Assembly: GCF_003063245.1 (NCBI RefSeq)
Contig: NZ_MUXE01000007.1
Coordinates: 57,650-121,649, forward strand
Direction of reading: 5' to 3'
Length of the DNA: 64,000 nt
Source of the DNA: Arcobacter caeni
GTDB lineage: Bacteria > Campylobacterota > Campylobacteria > Campylobacterales > Arcobacteraceae
The notes below the pieces were generated by a model, which was given only the letters and a program-made list of their open reading frames with translations, was not told where the DNA came from and made no database searches. Numbering within the stretch: the first letter of the stretch is position 1; the number at the start of each line of letters is the position of its first letter. A program made the translations under genes and the position numbers. This document shows, one piece after another, positions 1 to 9,509 of the stretch.

Positions 1-354
1 TTTAGTGCTTCAATTTTAGCTTTATTCTTATTTGCATTATCAGGTCTTCCTCCTTTTGCATTATTTTGGGGGAAAATGTATTTAATATCAAGTGCTGTTA
101 ATTCAGGACATATTGCTTTAGCTATTATAATGGTATTAAATTCTGTAATTGCTGCTTATTATTATTTAAGACCAATTTCTTATATGTTTTTAAGAGATGT
201 TGAACAAGGTGCGAATACTGAGTTTATGCAAAATGCAACAACTCCAACAAAATCAATCGTTGGTTTTGCAGTTTTTTTAACAATAATTGCAGTTTTATTA
301 ATAGATCCACTTTTAAATATAATTTCAACATTAGTCTCAAACTCAGGATTTTAA
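1..354 (+). CDS. nuoN: NADH-quinone oxidoreductase subunit N, 3' part
   Basis: The reading frame is open from the first base, so the gene starts outside the window; 117 C-terminal residues are visible. NuoN is one of the three antiporter-like, proton-pumping membrane subunits of respiratory complex I. The visible part is strongly hydrophobic, with about three membrane helices, and carries the SGLPPFALFWGK stretch typical of the NuoN/antiporter family ahead of a helix and a YYYLRPI segment. It would be the last gene of the nuo operon, which fits the hairpin just downstream. NuoL or NuoM are less likely because they have longer C-terminal extensions. Family assignment is firm; the subunit letter is inferred from the short tail. 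Confidence 0.85.
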   Translation, partial: FSASILALFLFALSGLPPFALFWGKMYLISSAVNSGHIALAIIMVLNSVIAAYYYLRPISYMFLRDVEQGANTEFMQNATTPTKSIVGFAVFLTIIAVLLIDPLLNIISTLVSNSGF

Positions 355-359
355 TTAAT

Positions 360-399
360 AAGAATTCTAATCATTAATGAAAAATGGTTAGAATTTCTT
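360..399 (+). terminator. Hairpin terminator after nuoN
   Basis: Arms 360-375 and 383-399 pair almost completely, with one bulged base and one G-U pair, six bases after the nuoN stop. The 3' arm ends in TTTCTT. It probably ends the nuo transcript. The short T tract makes it a moderate rather than strong intrinsic terminator. Confidence 0.5.
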
Positions 400-475
400 A
401 TAATAAAATCAATATAACCAAACAATAAACCATAACTTGTTACAATCCCCAAAGAAAAAAGTCAAGGATAAGAAA

Positions 476-1339
476 TTGAAAACTATAAGTGTAGCTCATT
501 CACCAGATGCTGATGATATTTTTATGTATTACGCCATTAAATTTGGTTGGGTTACTCCAAAAGATGCAAAGTTTGAAAATATCGCAGATGACATAGAAAG
601 TTTAAATCAAGCAACGCTAAAGGGTGAATATGACATTTGTGCAATTTCTTTTGCTTTGTATCCTTTTGTAAAAGATGATTATGCCTTATTAAAAACAGCC
701 GTTTCTTTTGGTGAGGGTTATGGACCTAAACTTATAAAGAAAAAAGGAACTACTTTAAAAAAGAATTTTAAAGTTGCTCTTAGTGGAGAATTTACAACTA
801 ATGCACTTATCTTTAAAATCGCATATCCAAATGCAAGAATTACTTATTTAAATTTTTTAGAAATTGAAGAAGCTGTTTTAAATGGAACTGTAGATGCTGG
901 TGTTTTAATTCATGAATCAATTTTGAATTATAACGAGCAGTTAGAAGTTGAACGAGAAATTTGGGATATTTGGGTTGAATTAAGTGGTGGAGATTTACCA
1001 TTACCACTTGGTGGAATGTGTTTAAGACGATCACTTCCTCTAAGTGATGCTATAAATTATGAAAATACTTTAATAAAAGCAGTTGAAGTTGCAAATAAAA
1101 ACAGAAAAGTCTTAGCTCCTATGTTAATTGAAAAAGGATTAATTAGAGTAAATGCTGAAACTTTAGATAAATATTTAGATTTATATGCAAATGATAACTC
1201 AGTAAAAATGAGCGAGTTACAATATAAAGCTTTGGATAAATTGTATGAACTTGGATATAAAAATGGTTTTTATGAAAATCTTGTAAAATCGCAAGATTTT
1301 TTAATCCCAAGTGAATATGAAGAGTTAAGAGCCAAATAA
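476..1339 (+). CDS. mqnD: MqnA/MqnD-family menaquinone (futalosine pathway) enzyme, probably MqnD
   Basis: This is a periplasmic-binding-protein-fold enzyme of the VitK2_biosynth family. MqnD cleaves cyclic dehypoxanthinyl futalosine to 1,4-dihydroxy-6-naphthoate, and Campylobacterota make menaquinone by this route. The N-terminal motif HSPDADDIFMYYA (residues 8-20) matches the SPCPND-type substrate loop of MqnD. A longer frame opens at TTG 437 without a ribosome site. TTG 476 is preceded by AAGGA seven bases upstream and gives the natural MKTISVAHSP start (287 residues), so it was chosen. MqnA (chorismate dehydratase) belongs to the same superfamily and is the main alternative. murB follows after three bases. 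Confidence 0.72.
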   Translation: MKTISVAHSPDADDIFMYYAIKFGWVTPKDAKFENIADDIESLNQATLKGEYDICAISFALYPFVKDDYALLKTAVSFGEGYGPKLIKKKGTTLKKNFKVALSGEFTTNALIFKIAYPNARITYLNFLEIEEAVLNGTVDAGVLIHESILNYNEQLEVEREIWDIWVELSGGDLPLPLGGMCLRRSLPLSDAINYENTLIKAVEVANKNRKVLAPMLIEKGLIRVNAETLDKYLDLYANDNSVKMSELQYKALDKLYELGYKNGFYENLVKSQDFLIPSEYEELRAK

Positions 1340-1342
1340 TAG

Positions 1343-2128
1343 ATGTCAAATAGTATAAAAACAATAGATTTTAAAAAATATTCTTCAATAAAAATAGGTC
1401 CTGTTTTAGATGTTTTAGAAATAAATGAAATAGGCGATTATAGTGATTATCAAATTATAGGTCGTGCTAATAATCTTCTAATATCTCCAAATACAAATAA
1501 AAAGTTTGCAGTTTTAGGTGAAAACTTTGATTATATAAAACAAGAGGGAAATCAACTTTTTGTTGGCTGTGCCACAACTTCTGGTAAACTTCTTACCTAT
1601 ACTAGAAATAATGATATTGCAAATTTGGAATTTTTAGCAAAACTACCTGGAAATTTAGGTGGTTTGGTTAAAATGAATGCTGGACTTAAATCTTGGGAAA
1701 TGTTTAATTATATAAATAGTATAAAAACAAAAGATGGATATATAAAAAAAGAAGATGTTGATTTTTCATATAGACATACTAAAATAGATACCATAGTTTA
1801 TGAAGTAGTTTTTAATATTGAGTTTGGTTTTTGTAAAGAAAAACTAAAAGAGTTTAATAAAATGAGAGACAATCAACCTCATGTGCCAAGTGCTGGAAGC
1901 TGTTTTAAAAACCCAAAAGGTGATTTTGCAGGAAGATTAATTGAAGCGATTAATTTAAAAGGTCTGAGGCAAGGGGACATGAGTTTCTCAGAACAACATG
2001 CAAATTTTTTAGTAAATAATGGTGCTGGAACTTTCGAAGATGCGATATATTTGATTGATTTGGCGAAGAAAAAGATAAAAGAAGAGTTTAGTATAGATAT
2101 AGAAGAAGAGATTATAATTTACAAGTAA
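1343..2128 (+). CDS. murB: UDP-N-acetylenolpyruvoylglucosamine reductase
   Basis: MurB is the FAD- and NADPH-dependent cytoplasmic enzyme that reduces UDP-GlcNAc-enolpyruvate to UDP-MurNAc, the second committed step of peptidoglycan precursor synthesis. Visible motifs are the FAD-binding GRANNLL (40-46), LPGNLGG (101-107), SYRH (142-145), GSCFKNP with the catalytic serine (185-191) and SEQHANF (216-222). At 261 residues it is shorter than E. coli MurB and resembles the compact epsilonproteobacterial form. It starts three bases after the preceding stop, so it is probably co-transcribed and translationally coupled; no clear Shine-Dalgarno sequence is visible. Confidence 0.93.
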   Translation: MSNSIKTIDFKKYSSIKIGPVLDVLEINEIGDYSDYQIIGRANNLLISPNTNKKFAVLGENFDYIKQEGNQLFVGCATTSGKLLTYTRNNDIANLEFLAKLPGNLGGLVKMNAGLKSWEMFNYINSIKTKDGYIKKEDVDFSYRHTKIDTIVYEVVFNIEFGFCKEKLKEFNKMRDNQPHVPSAGSCFKNPKGDFAGRLIEAINLKGLRQGDMSFSEQHANFLVNNGAGTFEDAIYLIDLAKKKIKEEFSIDIEEEIIIYK

Positions 2129-2182
2129 AATTAATTTATTTATGTTAGAATGCAAACTTTAAAAATAATGTAAGGTTTTTTA

Positions 2183-4549
2183 GTGAAGAATTTAGTAATA
2201 GTGGAGTCCCCAGCAAAAGCGAAAACAATATCGAAATTTTTAGGTAGTGATTATACAGTAATGGCCTCAATGGGTCATGTAAGAGACTTACCAAAATCTC
2301 AATTAGGGTTTGATCCAGATGATAACTTTAAACCAAAATATTTAGTTTCAACAGATAAGAAAAAAGTAATAAGCGATTTAAGAAAACATATAGACAAAGA
2401 TACAACCATCTACCTAGCGGCCGATGAGGATAGGGAAGGTGAGGCCATAGCTTGGCATTTAATTCCTGCACTTAAAATCGAAAAAAATCCTATAAAAAGA
2501 ATTGTATTTCATGAAATTACAAAAGATGCAATTTTAGCAGCTTTAGCAAATCCAAGAGATGTTGACCAAAATTTAGTTGATGCTCAACAAGCAAGAAGAA
2601 TTTTAGATAGAGCCGTTGGATATGAACTTTCACCACTTTTATGGAAAAAAGTAAGATATGGTTTAAGCGCAGGTCGAGTTCAATCAGTTGCTGTTAGAAT
2701 TATCGTTGATAGAGAAAATGAAATAAGAGCTTTTATTCCAGAAGAATATTGGAGAGTAAAAGCAGATTTTATAAATCCAGAATTAAAAGCTGAATTAGCA
2801 AAAATAAATGGAAAAACTTCAAAAGTAAATAATGAACAAGAAGCTTTAAAAATTGAAGATTCTTTAAATCAAGGTATTTATAAATTAACTGATATTGAAG
2901 AAAAAGATAGCACAAGAAATCCAGCAGCTCCATTTACAACTTCAACATTACAACAAGAAGCAAGTAGAAAACTTGGACTTTCAGTAAAACAAACAATGAT
3001 TGTTGCCCAACAACTTTATGAGGGGAATGTAGGGAATATTCCAGGACACACAGGCGGTTTAATCACTTATATGAGAACTGACTCATTAAATCTTTCTGTG
3101 GTTGCTACAACAGCTGCAAAAGCCGTAATTGATGAAGAGTATGGAAAAGAGTATTCATTATCAAAACCTAGAATTTACAAATCAAAAGCAAAAGGCGCTC
3201 AAGAAGCCCACGAAGCAATTAGACCTGTAAATTTAGCTTTAAGACCAAGTATGATTAAGTCATATGTGGAAAATATTCAATACAAACTTTATAGTTTAAT
3301 TTGGAAAAGAACACTTGCAACTCAAATGGCACAAGCAAAAATTGCAAATACTACTTATAAAATTGAAGCAGGGAAAAATAAAGAGTATGAATTTCAAGTA
3401 AAAGGTCAAAGAATTATTTTTGCAGGATTTATGAAAGCCTATACAGAGGGAAGTGATAATCCAGAATCTGCACTTGATAGTACTGAAAAAATCTTACCAA
3501 ATATTGAAGTAGGAACAATTTTAGAGTTAGAAAATCTTGAATGTGAACAAAACTTTACAAAACCACCAGCAAGATATACAGAAGCTTCATTGGTTAAAAA
3601 ACTTGAAAGTGAGGGAATAGGAAGACCTTCAACTTATGCTCCAACAATCTCAACTATTCAAGCAAGAGAATATGTGAGTAAAACAGAAGATAAAAAACTA
3701 ATTCCAACTCCAACGGGTGAAGTTGTAAATAGTTTTTTAGTTGATCATTTTTCTTATATTATTGATTTAGGTTTTACTGCAAAAATTGAAGAAGAGTTTG
3801 ATGAAATTGCTGAGGGTAAAATTACTTGGGAACAAGTAATGAGAGATTTTTATGGTAATTTCAAAAAAATTATTGATGAAAAAGAGACAAGTGTAAATAA
3901 AGAAGATTATTTACAAGTACGAGAAATAGGAACTGATCCAAAATCTGGAAAACCTGTTAGTGCTAGAGTTGGAAGATTTGGACCATTTATTCAAATTGGG
4001 ACAAAAGATGATGAAGAAAAACCAAAATTTGTAGCAATTCCTGATCATTTGAATATGGATTCAATCACATTTGAAGAAGCAATGTTTTTATTTACACTTC
4101 CAAGAGTTGTGGGAGTTGATGCAAACGGAGAAGAGATAAAAGCAAATATTGGAAGATTTGGTCCATATTTACAAGTAAAAACTAAATATTATTCGTTAAA
4201 AACTGATGATCCTTATACCGTTGAATTACCAAGAGCATTAGAAATAATTAAAGATTTAGATGAAGCAAAAGAAAAATCTACAATAAAATCATTTGATAAA
4301 GAAAAAATCCAAGTTTTAATAGGTCAATATGGACCTTATATAAAACAAGGTAGAAAAAACTACAAAATTCCAAAAGGAATAGAAGCAAATGATTTAACTC
4401 TTGAACAATGTTTAGAAATAATTGAAAAAGATGCGAAATCTCCTAGATCATCAAAATCTACAAGTGCAAAAAAAGCACCAGCTAAAAAAGCAGCTCCAAA
4501 GAAAACAACAGCTAAAAAAACTACAACAAAAAAGAGTGCTGATAAATAA
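2183..4549 (+). CDS. topA: DNA topoisomerase I (type IA)
   Basis: TopA relaxes negative supercoils through a covalent 5'-phosphotyrosine intermediate. The Toprim domain is at the N terminus (VESPAKAKT 6-14, DEDREGE 81-87), followed by GLSAGRVQSV and the active-site tyrosine, about residue 296, in ITYMRTDS. The C terminus has three GRFGPY/GQYGPY repeats instead of Cys4 zinc fingers. It ends in a Lys/Ala/Thr-rich tail (about 755-788) that probably binds DNA non-specifically. The start is GTG, with TAAGG eight bases upstream. At 788 residues the length is normal for the family. The phosphodiesterase gene starts two bases after the stop. Confidence 0.96.
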   Translation: MKNLVIVESPAKAKTISKFLGSDYTVMASMGHVRDLPKSQLGFDPDDNFKPKYLVSTDKKKVISDLRKHIDKDTTIYLAADEDREGEAIAWHLIPALKIEKNPIKRIVFHEITKDAILAALANPRDVDQNLVDAQQARRILDRAVGYELSPLLWKKVRYGLSAGRVQSVAVRIIVDRENEIRAFIPEEYWRVKADFINPELKAELAKINGKTSKVNNEQEALKIEDSLNQGIYKLTDIEEKDSTRNPAAPFTTSTLQQEASRKLGLSVKQTMIVAQQLYEGNVGNIPGHTGGLITYMRTDSLNLSVVATTAAKAVIDEEYGKEYSLSKPRIYKSKAKGAQEAHEAIRPVNLALRPSMIKSYVENIQYKLYSLIWKRTLATQMAQAKIANTTYKIEAGKNKEYEFQVKGQRIIFAGFMKAYTEGSDNPESALDSTEKILPNIEVGTILELENLECEQNFTKPPARYTEASLVKKLESEGIGRPSTYAPTISTIQAREYVSKTEDKKLIPTPTGEVVNSFLVDHFSYIIDLGFTAKIEEEFDEIAEGKITWEQVMRDFYGNFKKIIDEKETSVNKEDYLQVREIGTDPKSGKPVSARVGRFGPFIQIGTKDDEEKPKFVAIPDHLNMDSITFEEAMFLFTLPRVVGVDANGEEIKANIGRFGPYLQVKTKYYSLKTDDPYTVELPRALEIIKDLDEAKEKSTIKSFDKEKIQVLIGQYGPYIKQGRKNYKIPKGIEANDLTLEQCLEIIEKDAKSPRSSKSTSAKKAPAKKAAPKKTTAKKTTTKKSADK

Positions 4550-4551
4550 TT

Positions 4552-5064
4552 ATGAAAATCGGCATTTTATCGGATAGTCACCTAAAAAGTGACTATACAA
4601 AAGAAGTTATTGATTTTTTAAAAGAGATAGAGAGTGATTATTTGGTTCATGCGGGTGATTTATGTTTGGAAAAGAATCTTCAACTATTAGAAGAATCTGG
4701 TTTAAAATATATGGCAGTTTTTGGAAATAATGATAGGCATTTATTGTCTTTAGCTTCAAATTATAACATTAAACAAGAGCCTTATTATTTTAAAATAAAA
4801 GATACAACTTTTAAACTAATGCATTTGCCATATTACTTAAATCCTGATAGTGATGTAGTGATTTTTGGGCATACTCATATCTTTGAGTGTGACTATAAAA
4901 ACAAAACACTTTTTATAAATCCTGGAGAAGTATGTGCTAGAGAAAAGCCTTTGATTGAATGTGTACAACTAGAGATTAAAGAAAATGAGTATATAATCTC
5001 CCGTTATTTTAAAAAAATTAATGAAATAAATTTTACAAAAGAAGAGAAAAAGTATGAACGATAA
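4552..5064 (+). CDS. YfcE/MJ0936-family metallophosphodiesterase
   Basis: A small (170 residues) calcineurin-like phosphoesterase. The metal-binding motifs appear in family order: SDSH near residue 7, HAGDLC near 37, FGNND near 59 and FGHTH near 104, followed by INPGE. YfcE-type enzymes hydrolyse phosphodiesters such as bis-pNPP with Mn2+, and their physiological substrates are mostly unknown. The C-terminal tail of about 25 Lys/Glu-rich residues is extra and overlaps the bioB start by 11 bases, which implies translational coupling. Function beyond phosphoesterase is not deducible. Confidence 0.85.
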   Translation: MKIGILSDSHLKSDYTKEVIDFLKEIESDYLVHAGDLCLEKNLQLLEESGLKYMAVFGNNDRHLLSLASNYNIKQEPYYFKIKDTTFKLMHLPYYLNPDSDVVIFGHTHIFECDYKNKTLFINPGEVCAREKPLIECVQLEIKENEYIISRYFKKINEINFTKEEKKYER

Positions 5065-5926
5065 TAATGAAGAAATATTTTTATGTGCTATTTGCAATGT
5101 TGAAAGTGGTACATGTAATGAAGATTGCAAATTCTGTACACAAAGTGTAAGATACAAAGCTGATATTCAAAGATATACACTAAAAAGTATAGAGCAAATT
5201 ATCAAAGAGGCCAAAATTGCTAGAGCAAATGGAGCTGTTGGATTTTGTTTAGTAACAGCTGGACTTGGATTAACTGAGAAAAAAACAAAATTTATAGCCC
5301 AAGCTGCAAGAGCTATAAAAGCTGAAAATATTGGTCTTAGATTAATTGCCTGTAATGGAACGGCGTCTGTTGAGCAATTAAAAGAGTTAAAAGCAGCAGG
5401 TGTTGATAATTATAACCACAACTTAGAAACATCAAGAGATTTTTACCCAACAATTTGTACAACGCACTCATGGGATGAAAGATACCAAACATGTTTAAAT
5501 GTTAAAGAAGCAGGTTTAAAACTTGTTTGTGGTGGTATTTTTGGAATGGGAGAAACTCAAGAAGATAGAATTTCAATGATTGAAGCTATTAATTCATTGG
5601 ATCCTATGAATGTTCCTTTAAACTTTTTCCATCCAAATGAAGCTTTACCAATTGTTGAAAATACAATTACTAGAGAAGAAGCTTTTGATTTAATCACACT
5701 TGCTAGAAAGATGATTCCAAATGCACATAAAATTATGGTTGCAGGAGGAAGAGAATTAATGTTTGGGGAAGAGCAATATGAAATTTTTAAAAGAGGTGCT
5801 AATGCTTTTGTTATTGGAGATTATTTAACAACTAGTGGAAAAACTCCAAAAGATGATGTTGAAGCACTTGAATCATTTGGTTATAAAATAGCTAAAAATT
5901 TTCATATAATGCCTGACGAGAAATAG
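5054..5926 (+). CDS. bioB: Biotin synthase
   Basis: BioB is a radical-SAM enzyme that inserts sulfur into dethiobiotin to make biotin. The radical-SAM cluster motif CNEDCKFC (about residues 19-26) is present, as are YNHNLETS and the terminal GRE segment. At 290 residues it is shorter than the 340-350 of E. coli BioB, as is usual in Campylobacterota. The start ATG overlaps the upstream phosphodiesterase, and a GAAGAG-like ribosome site lies inside that gene. A bidirectional terminator follows directly. Confidence 0.92.
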   Translation: MNDNNEEIFLCAICNVESGTCNEDCKFCTQSVRYKADIQRYTLKSIEQIIKEAKIARANGAVGFCLVTAGLGLTEKKTKFIAQAARAIKAENIGLRLIACNGTASVEQLKELKAAGVDNYNHNLETSRDFYPTICTTHSWDERYQTCLNVKEAGLKLVCGGIFGMGETQEDRISMIEAINSLDPMNVPLNFFHPNEALPIVENTITREEAFDLITLARKMIPNAHKIMVAGGRELMFGEEQYEIFKRGANAFVIGDYLTTSGKTPKDDVEALESFGYKIAKNFHIMPDEK

Positions 5927-5939
5927 GAATTATTTAATT

Positions 5940-5972
5940 AAAAAAGAGGTAGATTATTATCTACTCTTTTTT
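5940..5972. terminator. Bidirectional terminator between bioB and the AMIN gene
   Basis: A-rich left arm 5940-5954 and T-rich right arm 5959-5972 form a stem of about 14 pairs with one bulged G and a four-base loop. Each strand ends in six T's. It lies between two convergent genes and its right edge reaches the stop codon of the minus-strand AMIN gene, so it can serve both. Confidence 0.82.
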
Positions 5973-6702
5973 AATTCTTTTTAGTAATAGTAATTATGTC
6001 ATCTTTATAGTCTACTTCAAATTTTGACGGTTTATCAATTAATTCAATAGCAATTCTATAATATCCTTCTTTTTTATGATTTCCTACAGCAATCTTTTTA
6101 AAACTTTGTGATTCTAAAGAGTCTTTTTTTGTGTTAAATTCAACTAAACCTTTGTAATCAATAATAATTTTATTTTCTTTATCAATAGAAAACTTTTTTG
6201 AAACTTTATGCTCAGAATGTATTATAAATTTATTATCGTTATATTCAACTTTTAAATATGGCAAGATAGTTTTAGTTAATAAAGATTCATCATCAGCTAC
6301 ATCACTTCTTGGTTTTACATAAACAACCTGCGTTGGTTCAGTTGTTTTTTGAACTTCTTTTTTAACTAATTCTTTAGCTTTTTGTTCAGTTTGTTTTTGA
6401 GTTTTTTGAATTAGAGTATCAACTTCTTTTTTTGAGTAAGTTTTTGGCTCAACTGCTGGCATAGCTTTATTTATATTTTCTTCAACTTTAGTTTTATTTT
6501 GACCTGTAACATTTGACATTTTTTCTTGCATTTCTTTAATATATGGAGTTTCTTCCATAGATTTCCTTACTGAATTCTCATCCATTTGTACAATTTTCCC
6601 AACTTCATCTTCAAAGGAATCTGTTGGTTCAAATGGATTTTCTCTTGCATTTAGGTTTAAGGCTAAAATAACAGTTAGTATAAATAAAAATAAAGTTTTC
6701 AT
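5971..6702 (-). CDS. Periplasmic AMIN-domain protein (CgpA-like)
   Basis: A 243-residue secreted protein. Residues 1-19 form a signal peptide (MKTLFLFILTVILALNLNA) and residues about 30-130 are a charged, probably coiled linker. The C-terminal ~95 residues look like an AMIN domain, the beta-rich module that targets cell-wall amidases and secretins to peptidoglycan. Its place after eno and an FtsB-like gene matches the Campylobacter jejuni cluster that encodes the periplasmic glycoprotein CgpA. There is no catalytic domain, so it is likely a cell-envelope or division accessory protein. The start overlaps the upstream gene by four bases. Confidence 0.72.
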   Translation of the reverse strand: MKTLFLFILTVILALNLNARENPFEPTDSFEDEVGKIVQMDENSVRKSMEETPYIKEMQEKMSNVTGQNKTKVEENINKAMPAVEPKTYSKKEVDTLIQKTQKQTEQKAKELVKKEVQKTTEPTQVVYVKPRSDVADDESLLTKTILPYLKVEYNDNKFIIHSEHKVSKKFSIDKENKIIIDYKGLVEFNTKKDSLESQSFKKIAVGNHKKEGYYRIAIELIDKPSKFEVDYKDDIITITKKN

Positions 6703-6944
6703 TCTTCTGGCTCCAAGTTTTTTAATTCAAAATACTCTTTTTGTAAGTAAGCATTTTCTTTTTGCAATCGTAAAATCTCTTCTTCGAGATACTCTTTTTT
6801 ATTTTTCAAAGAATTATAAACTTGTAAAGAGTTATCTCCAAAAAGAACATTTGTTGCGTGATATGAAAGATAAATAGTAAGTGCTAAAGAAAATAGAGCA
6901 ATTAATATAAACTTATTATAAACACGCATTTTTTGCTTCATCAA
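6699..6944 (-). CDS. FtsB/DivIC-like septum-formation protein
   Basis: This 81-residue bitopic protein has a short basic N terminus, one membrane helix (about 11-31) and a coiled coil (about 45-75, rich in Leu/Glu/Lys). That is the architecture of FtsB/DivIC, which links FtsL and FtsQ in the divisome. Sequence identity is low in this family, so the assignment rests on topology and on the conserved recA-eno-small coiled-coil-AMIN order. It lies six bases after eno and overlaps the next gene. Confidence 0.65.
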   Translation of the reverse strand: MMKQKMRVYNKFILIALFSLALTIYLSYHATNVLFGDNSLQVYNSLKNKKEYLEEEILRLQKENAYLQKEYFELKNLEPEE

Positions 6945-6950
6945 TCATTA

Positions 6951-8225
6951 TTATTTTTTAAAAGGTTCTTTCCCTAAATATTCACTATAACCGATTTCAG
7001 CGCCAATTTCAATAAGTCTATTGTATTTAGCAATTCTATCACTTCTGGCAGTACTTCCAGTTTTAATTTGACCACAATTTAAAGCAACAGCAAAATCTGC
7101 AATAAATGCATCTTCACTTTCTCCTGATCTGTGTGACATTACACAATTGTAGTTATTTCTTTGTGCAAGTCTGATTGTTTGCATCGTTTCACTTACAGTT
7201 CCAATTTGATTTGGTTTAATTAAAATAGAATTTGCAATTCCTTTTTTAATTCCCTCACTTAAAATTGAAGCATTAGTTACAAATAAATCATCTCCAACTA
7301 ATTGAACTTTATGTCCTAAAACATCAGTTAGAATTTTCCATCCGTCCCAGTCATCTTCACTTAATCCATCTTCAATAGAAACAATTGGATATTTTGCACA
7401 TAAATTAGCATAATAATCCACAAGTTGCGCAGAAGTTAGTTCTTTATTTTCAGATTTAAGAACATATAAACCTTTTTCATTAATTAACTCAGATGCCGCA
7501 ACATCAAGTGCGATAGCAATTTGTTCACCAGCTTTATATCCTGCTTTTTCAATAGCAGTCATAATTACAGTGATTGGTTCTTCGTTTGATTTTAAATTTG
7601 GAGCAAATCCACCTTCATCACCAACTGCAGTACTTTCACCCATAGAATCAATAACTTTTTTTAAGTGTTGATAAATTTCTGCAACAGCTCTTAATCCTTC
7701 ATTGAAGTTTTCAAAGCCAACAGGTAAAATCATATATTCTTGGAAGTCTACAGAGTTATTTGCATGTTCTCCACCATTTATGATATTAAACATAGGAACA
7801 GGCATAGTCATAGCATTTGCTCCACCTAAATATCTATATAATGGGATTTTTAAAGATTCAGCTGCTGCTCGTGCAGTTGCCATAGAAACACCTAAAACAG
7901 CATTTGCACCAAGATTTGAGTAGTTATTTGTTCCATCAATATCTTTCATAGTTGCATCAATTTCTGCTTGATTAAAAGGGCTTAATCCGATTAATTCGTT
8001 AGCAATTGTAGTATTTACATTTTCAACAGCTTTTAAAACACCTTTTCCTAAAAATCTATTATCACCATCTCTTAATTCTAAAACTTCTCTTTTACCTGTA
8101 CTAGCACCACTTGGTACTATTGCGCTACCTTTTGTACCATCACTTAATATAACTGTTGCTTTTACAGTTGGATTTCCTCTTGAATCTAATACTTCATTAG
8201 CGTATACATTATCGATAAATACCAC
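6951..8225 (-). CDS. eno: Enolase
   Basis: Enolase interconverts 2-phosphoglycerate and phosphoenolpyruvate in glycolysis/gluconeogenesis. The full 424-residue family length is present, with [20 protein letters not shown], the [11 protein letters not shown] loop, the metal ligands in [11 protein letters not shown] and GDDLFVTN, the catalytic lysine in LIKPNQIGT, and SHRSGESED. The start is GTG at 8225, with AGGAG six bases upstream. A TATAAT box about 30 bases before the start suggests its own promoter in addition to read-through from recA. Confidence 0.97.
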   Translation of the reverse strand: MVFIDNVYANEVLDSRGNPTVKATVILSDGTKGSAIVPSGASTGKREVLELRDGDNRFLGKGVLKAVENVNTTIANELIGLSPFNQAEIDATMKDIDGTNNYSNLGANAVLGVSMATARAAAESLKIPLYRYLGGANAMTMPVPMFNIINGGEHANNSVDFQEYMILPVGFENFNEGLRAVAEIYQHLKKVIDSMGESTAVGDEGGFAPNLKSNEEPITVIMTAIEKAGYKAGEQIAIALDVAASELINEKGLYVLKSENKELTSAQLVDYYANLCAKYPIVSIEDGLSEDDWDGWKILTDVLGHKVQLVGDDLFVTNASILSEGIKKGIANSILIKPNQIGTVSETMQTIRLAQRNNYNCVMSHRSGESEDAFIADFAVALNCGQIKTGSTARSDRIAKYNRLIEIGAEIGYSEYLGKEPFKK

Positions 8226-8255
8226 TTAGGTCTCCTATATTCATATATTTTATAG

Positions 8256-8261
8256 ATTATA
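8256..8261 (-). promoter_or_regulatory. -10 box of the eno promoter
   Basis: On the minus strand a perfect TATAAT lies about 30 bases before the eno start codon, preceded by T-rich sequence. Campylobacterota promoters often lack a clear -35 box, and none is visible here. Confidence 0.5.
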
Positions 8262-8320
8262 GCTAAAATAAATTTGTTGTTTGCTTTTGTAGTTTTTTTG
8301 AGTATTTAAAGTGCAGGGAT

Positions 8321-8354
8321 TTTAACCAAAGGAAAAAATTCCTATTTGGTTAAA
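8321..8354 (-). terminator. Hairpin between recA and eno
   Basis: The outer arms 8321-8330 and 8345-8354 pair perfectly over 10 bases. An inner GGAA/TTCC stem with an AAAA loop extends this, with two unpaired bases on one side. It follows the recA stop by seven bases. On the minus strand no T run follows, so it may act as an attenuator or RNA 3'-end stabiliser rather than a strong terminator. Confidence 0.5.
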
Positions 8355-8361
8355 GTATTTT

Positions 8362-9411
8362 TTATTCGTCTATTTCAGATGCATCATCAAGATCATCAGA
8401 GCTTCCAGTGATTAAAGCATCATTAATTCCCATAGAATCAAGGATTTTTTTCTCTATTTCTTTTGCAATTTCTGGGTTTTCTCTTAGGAATACTTTTGAA
8501 TTTTCTCTTCCTTGTCCAATTTTTGAATCACCATATGAGAACCAAGCACCAGCTTTATCAACAATGTCAAGTTTAACACCATAATCAACTAATTCTCCAG
8601 TTTTTGAAATTCCCTCTCCAAACATAATGTCAAATTCTGCTAATTTAAATGGAGCTGCAACTTTATTTTTTACAACTTTAACTTTTACTCTATTTCCGAT
8701 TGAATTTTCACCTTGTTTAAGTGTAGCAATTCTTCTAATATCAAGTCTTACTGATGAGTAAAATTTAAGTGCATTTCCACCTGTTGTAGTTTCAGGACTT
8801 CCATAACCTGTCATTCCAATTTTCATTCTTATTTGGTTAATAAAAATAACTGTACAGTTCATTTTGTTTAATAAACCAGTGATTTTTCTTAATGCTTTTG
8901 ACATAAGTCTAGCTTGAACACCAACTTGTTGGTCATCCATATCTCCATCAATCTCAACTTTTGGAGTTAAAGCAGCAACTGAGTCAATTACAACTAAATC
9001 AACAGCACCACTTCTAATAACTGTTTCTAAAATCTCTAAAGCTTGTTCCCCAAAATCAGGTTGTGAAACAAGTAAATTATCAGTATCAACACCCAAGTTT
9101 TTTGCATATCCAACATCTAAAGCATGTTCCGCATCAATAAATGCACAAACTCCACCAGCTTTTTGACACTCTGCAATGGCATGTAATGTAAGTGTTGTTT
9201 TTCCAGAACTTTCAGGTCCATAAATCTCAACAACTCTTCCTTTTGGAAGACCACCAACACCTAGTGCTAAGTCAAGCCCTAAAGAACCTGTACTAATAGT
9301 TTCCATAGGAACTACAACTTTGTCACCTAATCTAATAAGTGTTCCTTTACCAAATGTTTTATCTATTTGTTTAATTGCCAAGTCTAATGATTTTCTTTGA
9401 TTGTCATCCAT
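8362..9411 (-). CDS. recA: Recombinase RecA
   Basis: RecA forms ATP-dependent filaments on single-stranded DNA for strand exchange and SOS signalling. Visible are the Walker A motif GPESSGKT (65-72), VIDSVAAL (Walker B), the DNA-binding loops around [11 protein letters not shown] and [19 protein letters not shown], and an acidic C terminus ([11 protein letters not shown]). At 349 residues the length is typical. No LexA-box-like dyad is recognisable upstream, consistent with the usual absence of LexA in Campylobacterota. Confidence 0.97.
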   Translation of the reverse strand: MDDNQRKSLDLAIKQIDKTFGKGTLIRLGDKVVVPMETISTGSLGLDLALGVGGLPKGRVVEIYGPESSGKTTLTLHAIAECQKAGGVCAFIDAEHALDVGYAKNLGVDTDNLLVSQPDFGEQALEILETVIRSGAVDLVVIDSVAALTPKVEIDGDMDDQQVGVQARLMSKALRKITGLLNKMNCTVIFINQIRMKIGMTGYGSPETTTGGNALKFYSSVRLDIRRIATLKQGENSIGNRVKVKVVKNKVAAPFKLAEFDIMFGEGISKTGELVDYGVKLDIVDKAGAWFSYGDSKIGQGRENSKVFLRENPEIAKEIEKKILDSMGINDALITGSSDDLDDASEIDE

Positions 9412-9509
9412 GTTATTTCCTATGTTTGTTTCTTCTTATTTTATGTTGGAATTTTAGCAGGTTTTTTACAAGCTAAAGAATTCTATTACAATTTGTAATA
9501 TTTTTTATT

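Noticed and set aside
4969..5157. 62-residue minus-strand frame across the phosphodiesterase/bioB junction
   Set aside because: It overlaps two firm genes on the other strand and reflects their AT-rich codon pattern.
7702..7923. 73-residue frame on + inside eno
   Set aside because: It lies wholly within the well-supported eno gene on the other strand and has no ribosome site or homology pattern; it is a shadow frame. The same holds for many minus-strand frames inside glmU, dnaK, psd and others.
9485..9499. Palindrome ATTACAA-T-TTGTAAT between recA and the 65-residue gene
   Set aside because: Short and AT-only, with no T run suited to a minus-strand terminator. Such dyads are frequent by chance at this base composition.
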